From positions 62,001-126,000 of the forward strand of contig DATHVP010000143.1 of NCBI GenBank assembly GCA_035461245.1: a stretch of 64,000 bases of DNA, given 5' to 3'. The notes below the pieces were generated by a model, which was not told the origin of the DNA, searched no databases, and worked only from the letters and a program-made list of their open reading frames with translations. The position numbers and the translations under genes are program-made. How positions within the stretch are numbered: position 1 is the stretch's first letter; every line of letters begins with the position of its first letter. The DNA comes from SH-MAG3 sp035461245. Lineage in GTDB: Bacteria; Gemmatimonadota; Gemmatimonadetes; Longimicrobiales; RSA9. This document shows, piece after piece, positions 54,016 to 62,520 of this stretch.

Positions 54016-54873
54016 TCAGGTCATCGCGAATACGGCAATGAACTGGACGAAGCGATACGCAAGGTGGGACAGGACCAGGCCGGCGAGGAGGGCCGGCAGT
54101 TTCGCTGCGGCCAGCCAACCGCTCTGGCCATAGGCGACTCGGACCTGCTGCCACAGATACAGCACCATCACCACCAGCACGGATACCTGGAAGACGGCAC
54201 GTGTGCCGATGCCTGTCGCCGTGGCGACCAGCGTGAAAAGCAGCGGTGTGGCCATGGCGTGCAGCAGCAGGAACGTCCAGAAGTGCATCGCCACCGCGAC
54301 ATGGTCCACGTAGAATACGTGCCGCCGCACATGGAGCAGGAGCAGCACCGCAGCCAGGATTGGCACATGGAGGATCACCATGAGCTTTGCGAACGACGTC
54401 GCGTGCTCCCGGTACACGCCTGCGTACTCGGAGAATGTGATGCCGCGCGCTCCCAGCCGGGCCTCGACCAGTGACGTGGCGAATCCGCCGTACACCTGCT
54501 GCCGCAACTGGTCGGGGAGCGACAGGTTCAGGTCCGTCAGGGGCGGGTGGAAGAAGTAGAGCAGGTTGGCCAGCAGGAACAGCGTGACGGGCGCCATGTG
54601 TTGACGGCGGCGGCCGGCGATCCAGTCCCGGTCCACCGTGCCGGGCCGGAACAGCAGGCGCGTCAGGCTGCGCGCTGCCCTGCCGTCGAGCAGAGTGACC
54701 TCGCGGATGAATTCCGCGACGAAATGCGAGAACCGACGCTCCTCCTCGTCGATCCGCTTCTGCCCGCACGCATGGCAGTAGCGCCCCACCAGCGGCGTGT
54801 CGCAGTTGGGGCAAGTGCCTGCGGTCCCCGTCGGCGGTGCATGCGGTGTCGCTGCCACGTCCGTGTTCGTCAT
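54016..54873 (-). CDS. DUF3667-type zinc-ribbon membrane protein
   Basis: Membrane protein of 285 residues. The start at 54873 is followed by a zinc ribbon (CPNCDTPLVGRYCHACGQKR), then DEEERRFSHFVAEFIREVTLLD, and about five membrane segments (for example APVTLFLLANLLYFF; FAKLMVILHVPILAAVLLLL; LPALLAGLVLSHLAYRFV). This matches the DUF3667 pattern of an N-terminal zinc ribbon, RSLTRLLFRPG and TM helices. The biochemical role of the family is not known. It is convergent to the ATP-grasp fusion, with 20 bp between stops. Confidence 0.82.
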   Translation of the reverse strand: MTNTDVAATPHAPPTGTAGTCPNCDTPLVGRYCHACGQKRIDEEERRFSHFVAEFIREVTLLDGRAARSLTRLLFRPGTVDRDWIAGRRRQHMAPVTLFLLANLLYFFHPPLTDLNLSLPDQLRQQVYGGFATSLVEARLGARGITFSEYAGVYREHATSFAKLMVILHVPILAAVLLLLHVRRHVFYVDHVAVAMHFWTFLLLHAMATPLLFTLVATATGIGTRAVFQVSVLVVMVLYLWQQVRVAYGQSGWLAAAKLPALLAGLVLSHLAYRFVQFIAVFAMT

Positions 54874-55024
54874 GCGGCTAATCTGCGCTGCGGCAGCGGC
54901 GATGCCAACTTCCGGGGGGGCGGGCACTTCATGCCGCACAGCCAGTTGTCCCCCGGCAAGACCTGGCTGCTCAGCCGCGCGGCCTGCCCCCGCCCGGCGA
55001 ACTCCGGCCCCCTGCGAACCTGCC
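54874..55024. other. 151-bp gap with no feature recognised
   Basis: Between the DUF3667 gene start and the stop of the helical-repeat gene. It likely holds the promoter of the DUF3667 gene. No repeat or hairpin of note was seen. Confidence 0.3.
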
Positions 55025-56239
55025 TCAGTGCGCGACTACTCGACCCTCAACGACGGCGTCAGCCTCCGCCAGGAGCATGGCGGCGCCCTCCGCCACTGTC
55101 TCGATCCCCCTCTCGATCAGCAGGTGACAGGTGGCCTGATTCTGTACCCAGCGGGCGTACCGGGCGGTCTCGGGGAGGCGTTTCGTGTCGTGGTCCATGA
55201 TGCTGTTGTCCAGGACGTTCAGGACCTCGAACACGTCGTTGGAACTCGACTCCACCGCGAGCAGGTCCTCCGCGTGGATCCGAAGGACCGGTGCTGCGCA
55301 CCCAGCACACAGCGCCAGCCCCGTCCGGTGGTGCGACGCATTCCGGCCGCACGCCTCGCAGCGCGGGGGCGCCTGATGGGGCTTCTCCCCGGCGCCCGCC
55401 AGTCCCGACAGCTCTGCCTGGTCCATCTGATCCATCCGTCCCGCCTGCTCCGCCCACTCGATGATGGCCGCGACACTGCGGGGCACTCCACGTGCTGCCT
55501 TCGCGGCTGCGGCACGGCCTGCCGGATCGCTGCGCAGCATGGCATGGAGGCACGGCAGCAACGACGGGAAACGCCCGAAGCCAGGCCGATAGCGATAGCG
55601 AAGGCGCCAGTCGGTGGCATCGGTTCCGAGCAGGCGCTGACCGCCGTGCAGAGAGATCACGGCTTCAGACATCAGCGAGAGCTGATGAGGCTTGACCCGC
55701 CGCAGGGCGCGATCGATGACCGGCAGCGCGTCCTTCCGACCGAGGATGGCCAGCGCAGCCGCGGCGCTGTCCGCCAGCGCGACATTGCGCTCGAGTTCGC
55801 GCAGCAACCAGTCCGACGCACGCTCAGTCGCCAGACAGGCAGCGGCGTAGTGGAACCAGAAGCGCTCAGGTCGCTGCACCAGCTCGGCGTGCCTGATCAG
55901 GTCGTCCTCCGCCCGCTGGCCCAGCTTGCCCAGGGCCTCGGCGGCCGAAAAGCCGAGGTCAATGGCCCTTGCCCGCCAGGCCCAGCGCATCAGCATCGTC
56001 AGCTCCGGCGCCGCGTCCGCGTCTCCCATCTCCCCGAGCCCGACAGCGCTCCAGTGCGCGTAGCCCGGACGGCGGTGCTTTTCCAGGCTCAGCCGCGCAG
56101 CGATGATCAGCATGCCCAGTCCCGCGTCGCCGCGGGTCAGCAGTTCCTCCAGTGCGCGGACGGGCATGCCTGCATCCCGGGCGAGGATCGCCTCGGTGAT
56201 CTCGTGCGCACGAGGATCGGAAACTCGTATGTGTCTCAT
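55025..56239 (-). CDS. Helical-repeat (HEAT-like) protein with C-terminal zinc ribbon
   Basis: Cytoplasmic protein of 404 residues from ATG 56239. The N-terminal ~280 residues are helical repeats of the HEAT/armadillo type, with blocks like DADAAPELTMLMRWAWRARAIDLGFSAAEALGKLGQR. A Cys4 stretch follows (CEACGRNASHHRTGLALCAGC) at about 300-320, a likely structural zinc site. The end carries VEVLNVLDNSIMDHDTKRLPETARYARWV-like helices. No catalytic motif is seen. Such architecture suggests protein-protein contacts. Not assigned to a family. Confidence 0.68.
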   Translation of the reverse strand: MRHIRVSDPRAHEITEAILARDAGMPVRALEELLTRGDAGLGMLIIAARLSLEKHRRPGYAHWSAVGLGEMGDADAAPELTMLMRWAWRARAIDLGFSAAEALGKLGQRAEDDLIRHAELVQRPERFWFHYAAACLATERASDWLLRELERNVALADSAAAALAILGRKDALPVIDRALRRVKPHQLSLMSEAVISLHGGQRLLGTDATDWRLRYRYRPGFGRFPSLLPCLHAMLRSDPAGRAAAAKAARGVPRSVAAIIEWAEQAGRMDQMDQAELSGLAGAGEKPHQAPPRCEACGRNASHHRTGLALCAGCAAPVLRIHAEDLLAVESSSNDVFEVLNVLDNSIMDHDTKRLPETARYARWVQNQATCHLLIERGIETVAEGAAMLLAEADAVVEGRVVAH

Positions 56240-56529
56240 GCGCGGAAAGATGCCGCCGGATCCGGGGCGAAAACATAGCCACATGGGACAATTTTCTGGC
56301 ACGTTTGAAGGCGGCCGCCGCGGGACGGCGGCTTCCCACCGCTGCGGGGCGGCGGGTGCGGACGGGGGGCGGCGGGTGCCGACGGCGGCGGCACACCCTG
56401 CCGACGCGTTTCAGCTGAAACGCGACTCACCGGGAACCTGCGGACAGGCTGGTGAGTAACGGACCATGGTCTGGCTGCCGCGCTGCTACGGCGCGATGCT
56501 TCGACACTGACACTTCGCACAGGACGCGC
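56240..56529. promoter_or_regulatory. Divergent 290-bp gap with G-rich direct repeat and 20-bp palindrome
   Basis: Holds promoters for the helical-repeat gene and the DUF4153 gene. It contains a G-rich region with near-repeats GGGCGGCGGGTGCGGACGGG and GGGCGGCGGGTGCCGACGG (56346-56386) and the palindrome entered separately at 56405. Confidence 0.5.
56405..56424. promoter_or_regulatory. Perfect 20-bp palindrome, candidate operator
   Basis: CGCGTTTCAG is immediately followed by its exact reverse complement CTGAAACGCG, giving 10-bp half sites with no spacer. It lies 105 bp before the ATG of the DUF4153 gene and 165 bp from the divergent gene. No U-tract follows, so it is not a terminator. No regulator gene lies next to it in the window. 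Confidence 0.6.
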
Positions 56530-58317
56530 ATGGGGTCGACGCTGACCGGACGGGGACGGCGCTACGTGACGGATGCCGCGCAGGCGTGGGAGCGCGCGCC
56601 GGTGGAGGTAAGCACCGCGCTGCTCCTGGCCGCCGCATGGTCCCATGCCGTGCAGAGCGGCGGCGCGATGATGCGGGACTGGATGGAACTTGCGGTGGCG
56701 GGGCTGCTCGTCCTGGCAGCTGCGTGGACCGGCACGCTGCTCGCCGCCATGGGTGGCGTCACGCAGCGGACGCGGTGGATCATCACGCTGACCGGCGCCG
56801 TCCTGGCCGCGCTCTACTGGTTCCTGGTGCTGGACCTGCGCCTGGCTACCGAGGCATGGCGCGCCGCCATGCTGGTGGCCGCAGCGCTGCTCTGGGTGGC
56901 CGCCATGCCCTGGCTGCCCCGCCGCAGCATTGAGGAGATGCGCGCAGTGACCGGCCGCTTCGTCCTGCGCGTGCTCGGCGCCGGCCTCTACTGCGCCGCA
57001 CTGTTCGCCGGCCTCGCCCTCGCGGTGGGGGCAGTGAACACGCTGTTCGAGCTGAACCTGGACGGAAAGATCTTCGCCCACGTGTTCGGCTGGATCGCAC
57101 TGGCCCTGGGGCCGTGGATCGTGTTCGGCGGCGTGCGGGAGTACGCGACGCCGGAGGACTCCGCCGTAGCGCCGGTGGTGCACCGCATGGCGGCGTTCCT
57201 GGTGCCGCCACTGGTGGCCATCTACTTCCTGATCCTGTACGCGTACATGGTGCGCATGGGCGTCACCGGCGAGGTGCCGAAGAATCTGGTGTCGCCCATG
57301 GTGTTCGCCGCGGGCGTGCTGGTCGGGCTGGCGCTGCTGCTCTTCGACCCGCGGGACAAGGGCACCCTCGCCGACTGGCTGCTGCGCGTGGCCGTGCCGC
57401 TGTTCCTGCCGCTGTCCGTACTCGGCGCGTGGACCATCGTGATGCGCGTGGGGCAGTACGGCTGGACGGAGTTTCGCCTGCTGCGGCTGCTGCTGGTGCT
57501 GGCGTTCGGCGTGCTGGCGGTGGCGGGCACCGTGCAGTTGATGCGACGACGTCGCCTCTCACTCCACGTGGTGCTCCTCGGGCTTGCCGGGCTGCTCCTG
57601 CTTTCCGCCGTGGGGCCGTGGAGCGTACACGCCGTGTCCCGGCGCAGCCAGGAAGCGCGCCTGGCGACGTCGCTCCGGGCGGCGGGCATCGAGCCCGCCG
57701 ACATGCCGGCGCCTGAGGCACCCGGCCCCGACGGCGACCGCGTCATTGACGCCGAGGTGTACGACGAAATCCTCAACACCGGCCACTATCTCAGTTCCCA
57801 CCACGGCGCCGCCGCCTTGCCGCCCGTGCTGCGACACGCTCCAGCGCCGCACGGCGTGGCTGTGCGACGCGAGGAAGGCGACGTGCACGGCGCCCTGCGC
57901 GGGCTCGGCCTGCGCCCCGCGCCGCGGGACACCGGCGAACCGGAGATGCGCTACGGCCGCATGGCCCATACCGGCGCGGTGGACGTGGCCGGTGTGCGCG
58001 TGCGACGCGTGTATGCCGCGCCCTACCGCGGCGAGTCTTCCAGCGGCGACATCACCGCGGTGCAGGACGGCAGCACCCTGCGCATGCGCGTGGACGGCAC
58101 GAACCTGACGGCGCGGCTGGATGAGCTTGCCGCACTGCTCCGCGGCGGCCGCGATCCCCGCGCCGGCGAACTGTCGCCGGCTGAAGCACGGCTGACGGTG
58201 CAAGCCGAGGACGGCAGCGAGGCGGGCGCACTGCTGGTGCTGGAGGTGAACATCGAGACGACGGCGGCGGGTCTGAGGCTGCATCGGCTGGATGGCATCC
58301 TGCTGCTGCCTCGCTGA
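56530..58317 (+). CDS. DUF4153-family integral membrane protein
   Basis: Membrane protein of 595 residues. The ATG at 56530 is chosen by the start of a soluble N-terminus (MGSTLTGRGRRYVTDAAQAWERAPVEVST) followed by about 12 hydrophobic segments. The pattern of paired helices, with the WIALALGPWIVFGGVREYATPEDSAV loop and LVPPLVAIYFLILYAYMVRM, matches DUF4153. The C-terminal ~190 residues are soluble, with low-complexity Pro/Ala and beta-rich stretches. The Shine-Dalgarno is weak. The divergent palindrome upstream may control it. Role in the family is not known. Confidence 0.78.
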   Translation: MGSTLTGRGRRYVTDAAQAWERAPVEVSTALLLAAAWSHAVQSGGAMMRDWMELAVAGLLVLAAAWTGTLLAAMGGVTQRTRWIITLTGAVLAALYWFLVLDLRLATEAWRAAMLVAAALLWVAAMPWLPRRSIEEMRAVTGRFVLRVLGAGLYCAALFAGLALAVGAVNTLFELNLDGKIFAHVFGWIALALGPWIVFGGVREYATPEDSAVAPVVHRMAAFLVPPLVAIYFLILYAYMVRMGVTGEVPKNLVSPMVFAAGVLVGLALLLFDPRDKGTLADWLLRVAVPLFLPLSVLGAWTIVMRVGQYGWTEFRLLRLLLVLAFGVLAVAGTVQLMRRRRLSLHVVLLGLAGLLLLSAVGPWSVHAVSRRSQEARLATSLRAAGIEPADMPAPEAPGPDGDRVIDAEVYDEILNTGHYLSSHHGAAALPPVLRHAPAPHGVAVRREEGDVHGALRGLGLRPAPRDTGEPEMRYGRMAHTGAVDVAGVRVRRVYAAPYRGESSSGDITAVQDGSTLRMRVDGTNLTARLDELAALLRGGRDPRAGELSPAEARLTVQAEDGSEAGALLVLEVNIETTAAGLRLHRLDGILLLPR

Positions 58318-58347
58318 TGCGCCAGGGCCCGCGCCCGGCGGGGGACG

Positions 58348-59241
58348 CTAGCCGCGGCCGGTCGGCGCGTCCCGCACGCGGTGGTGGCCGACAAGCGTGA
58401 GCAGCACGATGAGGGCGAGCCCTGTCAGCGACAGCAGCGCCACGCTGAGCAGCGGGTCGCCTGCGCTCGGGGCGAGGAGCGAGCGATCTTCCGCCTGATA
58501 TGGCCACAGGGCGCGCAGCGAACCGGCCATCACGCCGATCAGCGCGGCCATCGTCGCGTCGTGGCGGTGCTCCAGCAGGTAGCTCAGCAGCCTGGAGAAA
58601 AGGCCCATGCCGACGGCGGCGCCCAGCATGAAGACGCCGATGTAGAGCGCGCTGAAGGTGTCGCTCCGGGGGTTGATCGCCGCGAGCGTGGCGCCGTATA
58701 TCCCGAAAGCGGCCAGCAGGAAGGACCCGCTGACACCCGGCAGGATCATCGCGCAGATGGCCACCGAAGCCCCCAGGAAGACGTAGAGCAGGGACGGGTC
58801 GGCAATATCGCGGGGGGGCAGCCCCGTCAGGGTAAAGGCCACCACGCCGGCGACCAGCGCCAGTGCGACCTCGCGCCCGCCCATCCGCTCCAGCCGCAGC
58901 CACGGGATCAGGATCGAGCCCGCCACCAGCCCCAGGAAGAGGCCGCGCGCCTGCATCGGGTAGCGCTCCAGCAGCCCTGGAATGATCTGCGCGCCTACCG
59001 CGATGGCCGTCACGATACCCAGGCCCAGCGGCAGGAGCAGCCTCCAGTCCACCTCGCCCATACCCCGCCGCGCATCCCCGACTCGTCCGCGCGCGCCGTT
59101 TGCGATGGCAGCGAAAAACCGGCTGATCGAACCGACCAGCCGCTCGTAAATGCCCACGATCAGCGCCATCGTCCCGCCGCTCACGCCGGGGATGATGTCG
59201 GCCGTGCCCATGAGAAAGCCCTGCAGGTAGTGTTTGATCAT
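58348..59241 (-). CDS. DUF368-family integral membrane protein
   Basis: Polytopic membrane protein of 297 residues. The ATG at 59241 begins MIKHYLQGFLMGTADIIPGVSGGTMALIVGIYERL, the characteristic DUF368 start. About nine hydrophobic segments follow, including a second ICAMILPGVSGSFLLAAFGIYG repeat of the PGVSG motif. Upstream of the ATG is a nonamer repeat instead of a Shine-Dalgarno. DUF368 members have recently been linked to lipid-carrier (undecaprenyl-phosphate) flipping across the membrane; this is a literature-based guess, not visible here. It is convergent to DUF4153, 30 bp apart. Confidence 0.88.
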   Translation of the reverse strand: MIKHYLQGFLMGTADIIPGVSGGTMALIVGIYERLVGSISRFFAAIANGARGRVGDARRGMGEVDWRLLLPLGLGIVTAIAVGAQIIPGLLERYPMQARGLFLGLVAGSILIPWLRLERMGGREVALALVAGVVAFTLTGLPPRDIADPSLLYVFLGASVAICAMILPGVSGSFLLAAFGIYGATLAAINPRSDTFSALYIGVFMLGAAVGMGLFSRLLSYLLEHRHDATMAALIGVMAGSLRALWPYQAEDRSLLAPSAGDPLLSVALLSLTGLALIVLLTLVGHHRVRDAPTGRG

Positions 59242-59244
59242 TGA

Positions 59245-59271
59245 GTGCCAGATGTGCCAGATGTGCCAGAT
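59245..59271 (+). repeat. Tandem nonamer (three units of GTGCCAGAT) abutting DUF368 start
   Basis: Three perfect GTGCCAGAT units end 3 bp from the DUF368 start codon, followed by GCCAGGGTGCCGG-type partial copies to about 59309. They replace the usual ribosome-binding region. Confidence 0.8.
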
Positions 59272-59485
59272 GCCAGGGTGCCGGGCGCCGGGTGGCAAGT
59301 GCCAGGCCAGCGGCGATCAATTCCTTCCTGTTCCGCTGCCGTCGCGGGTCGGTAGACGATCAGTGTCCCGCTTGCCGAGCGCAAGCGCGCGCGTCGGCTG
59401 AGCGATTGCGGCGATGGTGGGCCAGACCGGTCGGCGGCACCGGAAATGCAGCGCGCTGTAGCAATCCCCCATCCAAGGAGACGCC

Positions 59486-59920
59486 ATGACGGTCCGCGAC
59501 ATCCTGCAGGCGAAGGGCAGCAGCGTGGTCACCATCGGGGCGGAGGCCGCCGTCACCGAGGCGGTGGCGCTGCTCGTCCGGCACAACATCGGCGCCGTCG
59601 TCGTCATGCAGGACGACGACATGCGCGGTATCCTCTCCGAGCGCGACATCCTCCGCGCCATCAATGAGGGCGCCGACGCTTTCACCCGGCTCCACGTTGC
59701 CGACATCATGACGGCCAACGTCATCACCGGCCGCGCCGACGCGGATCTGCCTGCCGTGATGCAGGTCATGTCCGAGCGCCGGATCCGCCACCTGCCCGTG
59801 GTGGAGGATGACCGCCTCGCCGGCATGGTCTCCATCGGCGACGTCATCACCGCCATGCGCCGGGTGACGGAGGCGGAGAACCGGCACCTGCATGCGTACA
59901 TCTCCGGCACCTCGTACTGA
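59486..59920 (+). CDS. Tandem CBS-domain protein
   Basis: Cytoplasmic protein of 144 residues made of two CBS motifs (MTVRDILQAKGSSVVTIGAEAAVTEAVALLVRHNIGAVVV..., then VADIMTANVITGRADADLPAVMQVMSERRIRHLPVVEDD). The pairs fold into a Bateman module that binds adenosyl nucleotides. There is no attached enzyme domain. AAGGAG precedes the ATG. It stands alone between DUF368 and an alpha/beta hydrolase. Regulatory partner unknown. Confidence 0.92.
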   Translation: MTVRDILQAKGSSVVTIGAEAAVTEAVALLVRHNIGAVVVMQDDDMRGILSERDILRAINEGADAFTRLHVADIMTANVITGRADADLPAVMQVMSERRIRHLPVVEDDRLAGMVSIGDVITAMRRVTEAENRHLHAYISGTSY

Positions 59921-60050
59921 GGGGCTCGGACTCGCGCCGCAGACATCCTGCCGGCAGGGTGATGGCGACCGGCTGCGTGACTCGACCGCCGCGTTGAGAT
60001 GAGGGCGACGATGGCGGCGGAGGATTCAGCGCGGCTGCTTCCGCGGCAGG

Positions 60051-60707
60051 TCAGCCCGTGACCAGAGCAGCGAGAGCGTTTCCGTCCACCCGGTGCCCGC
60101 CGGGGTACCGCACTACCCGGTAGGGCATGCCGCCGTCCCGCAGCCGCGCCTCCTGCCGGCGCACCGCGGCGTCGCTGACGTGCTCGTCCTGGTTGCCGAT
60201 GGCAATGACCAGTTCCGCGCCACGGAAGAGCGCCGGCGAGGGCTCCAGCTCCGGCGGCAGGCCGGAGCCCCACAGCACCACGCGCTGCACACGGGTGCGC
60301 CCCCGCGCCGCCCAGCGGCTCACGGTGGCGCAGCCCTGCGAAAAACCGAAGGCCGTGACGCGAACGTCAGGTGCGACGTCGCCCACCACGTGCTCCACGA
60401 GGATGTCCAGGTACTCGATGTAGTCGGCGATCTCGTGCTCCCGGTCCTCCCGCGTCATCCACGTGGCGGCCACGCGGGCGTCGGGGCCGTGCACGCCGGG
60501 CGCGGACTCGAAGTAGTAGCGGTTCAGCGCCTCCGGCACGACCACGGCGCGCTCGGTACTGACGATGCCGGCAAAGGGACGGGCGAAGAAGCGGGCAAGC
60601 TGGGCGTAGCCGTGGCACGCCACCCACAGTTCCTCCGTGTCGGGCGACAGTCCGCCGAGGAGGTAGTAGCGCGCGGTGCGCGGCGTGCGCACGTGACGTG
60701 CTTCCAC
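60051..60707 (-). CDS. Alpha/beta-hydrolase, phospholipase/carboxylesterase family
   Basis: Cytoplasmic serine esterase of about 218 residues. The nucleophile elbow is GFSQGC (Ser), the acid is in IGNQDEHV (Asp), and the terminal His is in YPGGHRVDG. N-terminal HGYAQLARFFARPF holds the oxyanion region. It fits the phospholipase/carboxylesterase group (about 200-220 residues). The start is uncertain: GTG 60707 places it 8 bp after the amidase stop (60716), while GTG 60767 would overlap the amidase by 52 bp. It is downstream of and co-directional with the amidase. Confidence 0.82.
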   Translation of the reverse strand: MEARHVRTPRTARYYLLGGLSPDTEELWVACHGYAQLARFFARPFAGIVSTERAVVVPEALNRYYFESAPGVHGPDARVAATWMTREDREHEIADYIEYLDILVEHVVGDVAPDVRVTAFGFSQGCATVSRWAARGRTRVQRVVLWGSGLPPELEPSPALFRGAELVIAIGNQDEHVSDAAVRRQEARLRDGGMPYRVVRYPGGHRVDGNALAALVTG

Positions 60708-60715
60708 GACGTCGC

Positions 60716-62413
60716 TCAGGAGAACGCCGGCGGCCGCCGCAGGTGGTGCCGCGTCGCGTCCTGCCACGCCTTTGCCACCGTCATGAGCTCCGCCTCGCCG
60801 AAGAGCCGGCCGACGAACGTGATGGTGACGGGCACGTCCGTCTCGCCCCGCTGCGTGAAGCCGTTGGGCAGCGCGATCTGCGGATGACCCGTGAGGTTGG
60901 TGAGCAGGAGTGCGGCGGACGCCGGTGTGATGAAGACGTCAACGTCGCGCATGGCCTCGTGCATGGCCTCCATGACGAGGGTCCGCACACGGTTCGCGTT
61001 GATGTACTCGACGGCGGGCACGAAGCGCGCCGTACGGAACGTATTCGGCCACGAGCTGCGCTCGGGTTCCGGCACGATGAGGGCGTCCTGCCCGCTGCGC
61101 GTGAACTCGTCGAACGCGGCGGCGGCCTCCACGCCCAGCACGGCGCCCTGGATGGCGCCCAGCGGGTACTGCTGCGTGGGCAGTTCCACCTCCACCAGGC
61201 TCGGCACCAGCCGACGCAGTGCGTCCAGCGCCGCGCCGTCGAACTCGTTACGCTGGCCCTGCTGGTTCACCTGCTCGAACGCGGCGCGGACATAGCCGAC
61301 ACGCAACCCGGATAGCGGCCGCTCCGTGTCCCAGTTGAAGGGCACGTCACGCACGGTGGGGTCCCGGCCGTCGGGGCCGTGGATGGCGTCCAGCACGAGC
61401 GCGCAGTCCTCGACGGTACGGCACATGGGCCCGATCTTGTCCATGCTCCACGACAACGCCATGGCGCCGTGGCGGCTGACGCGGCCGAAGGTGGGGCGCA
61501 GGCCGGTGACGCCGTTGCGCGTGGACGGCGACACGATGGAGCCCAGCGTCTCCGTGCCGATGCTGAAGCCGACGAGCCCGGCGGCCGTGGCGGCACCGGG
61601 CCCCGCCGACGAGCCGCTGCTGCCCTCGTCGGGGCGCCACGGGTTGCGGGTCATGCCGCCGAACCAGCGATCGCCCTGGGCCAGCGCGCCCATGGTCAGC
61701 TTGGCGATGAGGACGGCGCCCGCGGCGTCCAGCCGCTCGACGACGGTGGCGTCGTAATCCAGCAGCTGCTCCCGGTACGGCGTGGCGCCCCAGGTGGTGG
61801 GGTAGCCTCTCGTCGCCAGCAGGTCCTTGGCGCCCCAGGGGATGCCGTGCAGCGGGCCGCGGTAGCTGCCGTTGCGTAGTTCGGCGTCGAGTTGCGCCGC
61901 CTGCCGGCGCGCCCGCTCCTCTGTGACGGTGACCACGGCCAGCAGTTGCGGGTCGTAGCGACGGATACGTGCGAGGTACATGTCCACGAGCTCGCTGGGC
62001 ATGACCTGCTGCGTGCGAACCAGTTCCGCCAGGTGTGTCACCGGCCAGTACGCGACATCTTCCAGGTTGGCGGGCCGCGTCACGTCCGTGATGGGCACGA
62101 AGCGCATGGGCCGCTGCTCCGTCGGCAGCGTCATGCCCGGCAGCACGGGGTCGAACTGCACCGCCGGCGGCACTGCGTTGGGCAGTTCTACCTCACGCAG
62201 GCGCTGGTAGTTGCGGACGTTGTTCGTCAGCCCGCGCGCAATGCTCTCCCGCTGGTCGTCGTCGAACTCGAGTCCGGCGATCTTCTCGGCGCGCTCGACC
62301 ATTTCACGCGTGACCACCTCCTGGGCGTGGGCCAGGGACCAGAGGACGCCGGGCAGCAGCGTGGTGGACAGGCCGGTGGCGGCGAAGTAGCTGGTGAAGG
62401 CGCGGCGGTCCAT
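60716..62413 (-). CDS. Exported amidase (amidase-signature family)
   Basis: Amidase-signature enzyme of 565 residues. A twin-arginine-like start is seen (MDRRAFTSYFAATGLSTTLLPGVLWS), suggesting Tat export. The catalytic Lys is in GAKDLLATRG, and the Ser-cis-Ser pair in EGSSGSSAGPGAATAAG with LVGFSIGTETLGS. The rest has the AS-family GLRPTFGRVSRHG loop. It hydrolyses an amide, but the substrate (peptide amide, aryl-acylamide or lipid amide) cannot be told. It lies downstream of the binding-protein gene, separated by 107 bp holding a dispersed repeat copy, and upstream of the hydrolase. Confidence 0.92.
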   Translation of the reverse strand: MDRRAFTSYFAATGLSTTLLPGVLWSLAHAQEVVTREMVERAEKIAGLEFDDDQRESIARGLTNNVRNYQRLREVELPNAVPPAVQFDPVLPGMTLPTEQRPMRFVPITDVTRPANLEDVAYWPVTHLAELVRTQQVMPSELVDMYLARIRRYDPQLLAVVTVTEERARRQAAQLDAELRNGSYRGPLHGIPWGAKDLLATRGYPTTWGATPYREQLLDYDATVVERLDAAGAVLIAKLTMGALAQGDRWFGGMTRNPWRPDEGSSGSSAGPGAATAAGLVGFSIGTETLGSIVSPSTRNGVTGLRPTFGRVSRHGAMALSWSMDKIGPMCRTVEDCALVLDAIHGPDGRDPTVRDVPFNWDTERPLSGLRVGYVRAAFEQVNQQGQRNEFDGAALDALRRLVPSLVEVELPTQQYPLGAIQGAVLGVEAAAAFDEFTRSGQDALIVPEPERSSWPNTFRTARFVPAVEYINANRVRTLVMEAMHEAMRDVDVFITPASAALLLTNLTGHPQIALPNGFTQRGETDVPVTITFVGRLFGEAELMTVAKAWQDATRHHLRRPPAFS

Positions 62414-62422
62414 GAAATACTC

Positions 62423-62463
62423 CGGGATCGGGATCGTAAACGTAAACGTGAAACGGGAACGGG
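62423..62463 (+). repeat. Dispersed doubled-hexamer repeat, copy E
   Basis: Lies 9 bp before the amidase start codon (minus strand). Positions 62423-62449 match the first 27 bases of copy B exactly (CGGGATCGGG then ATCGTAAACGTAAACGT); it ends in AAACGGGAACGGG. Confidence 0.85.
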
Positions 62464-62520
62464 TGGTCACCGCGGTTCAGGCTGCCTGGGCGGATCCGGG
62501 TTCGTGGGCTCGGCGGCCTC

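Noticed and set aside
59239..59298. N-terminal extension of DUF368 from a TTG, reading IWHIWHIWH
   Set aside because: The extension is the repeat translated; the ATG at 59241 gives the conserved family start.
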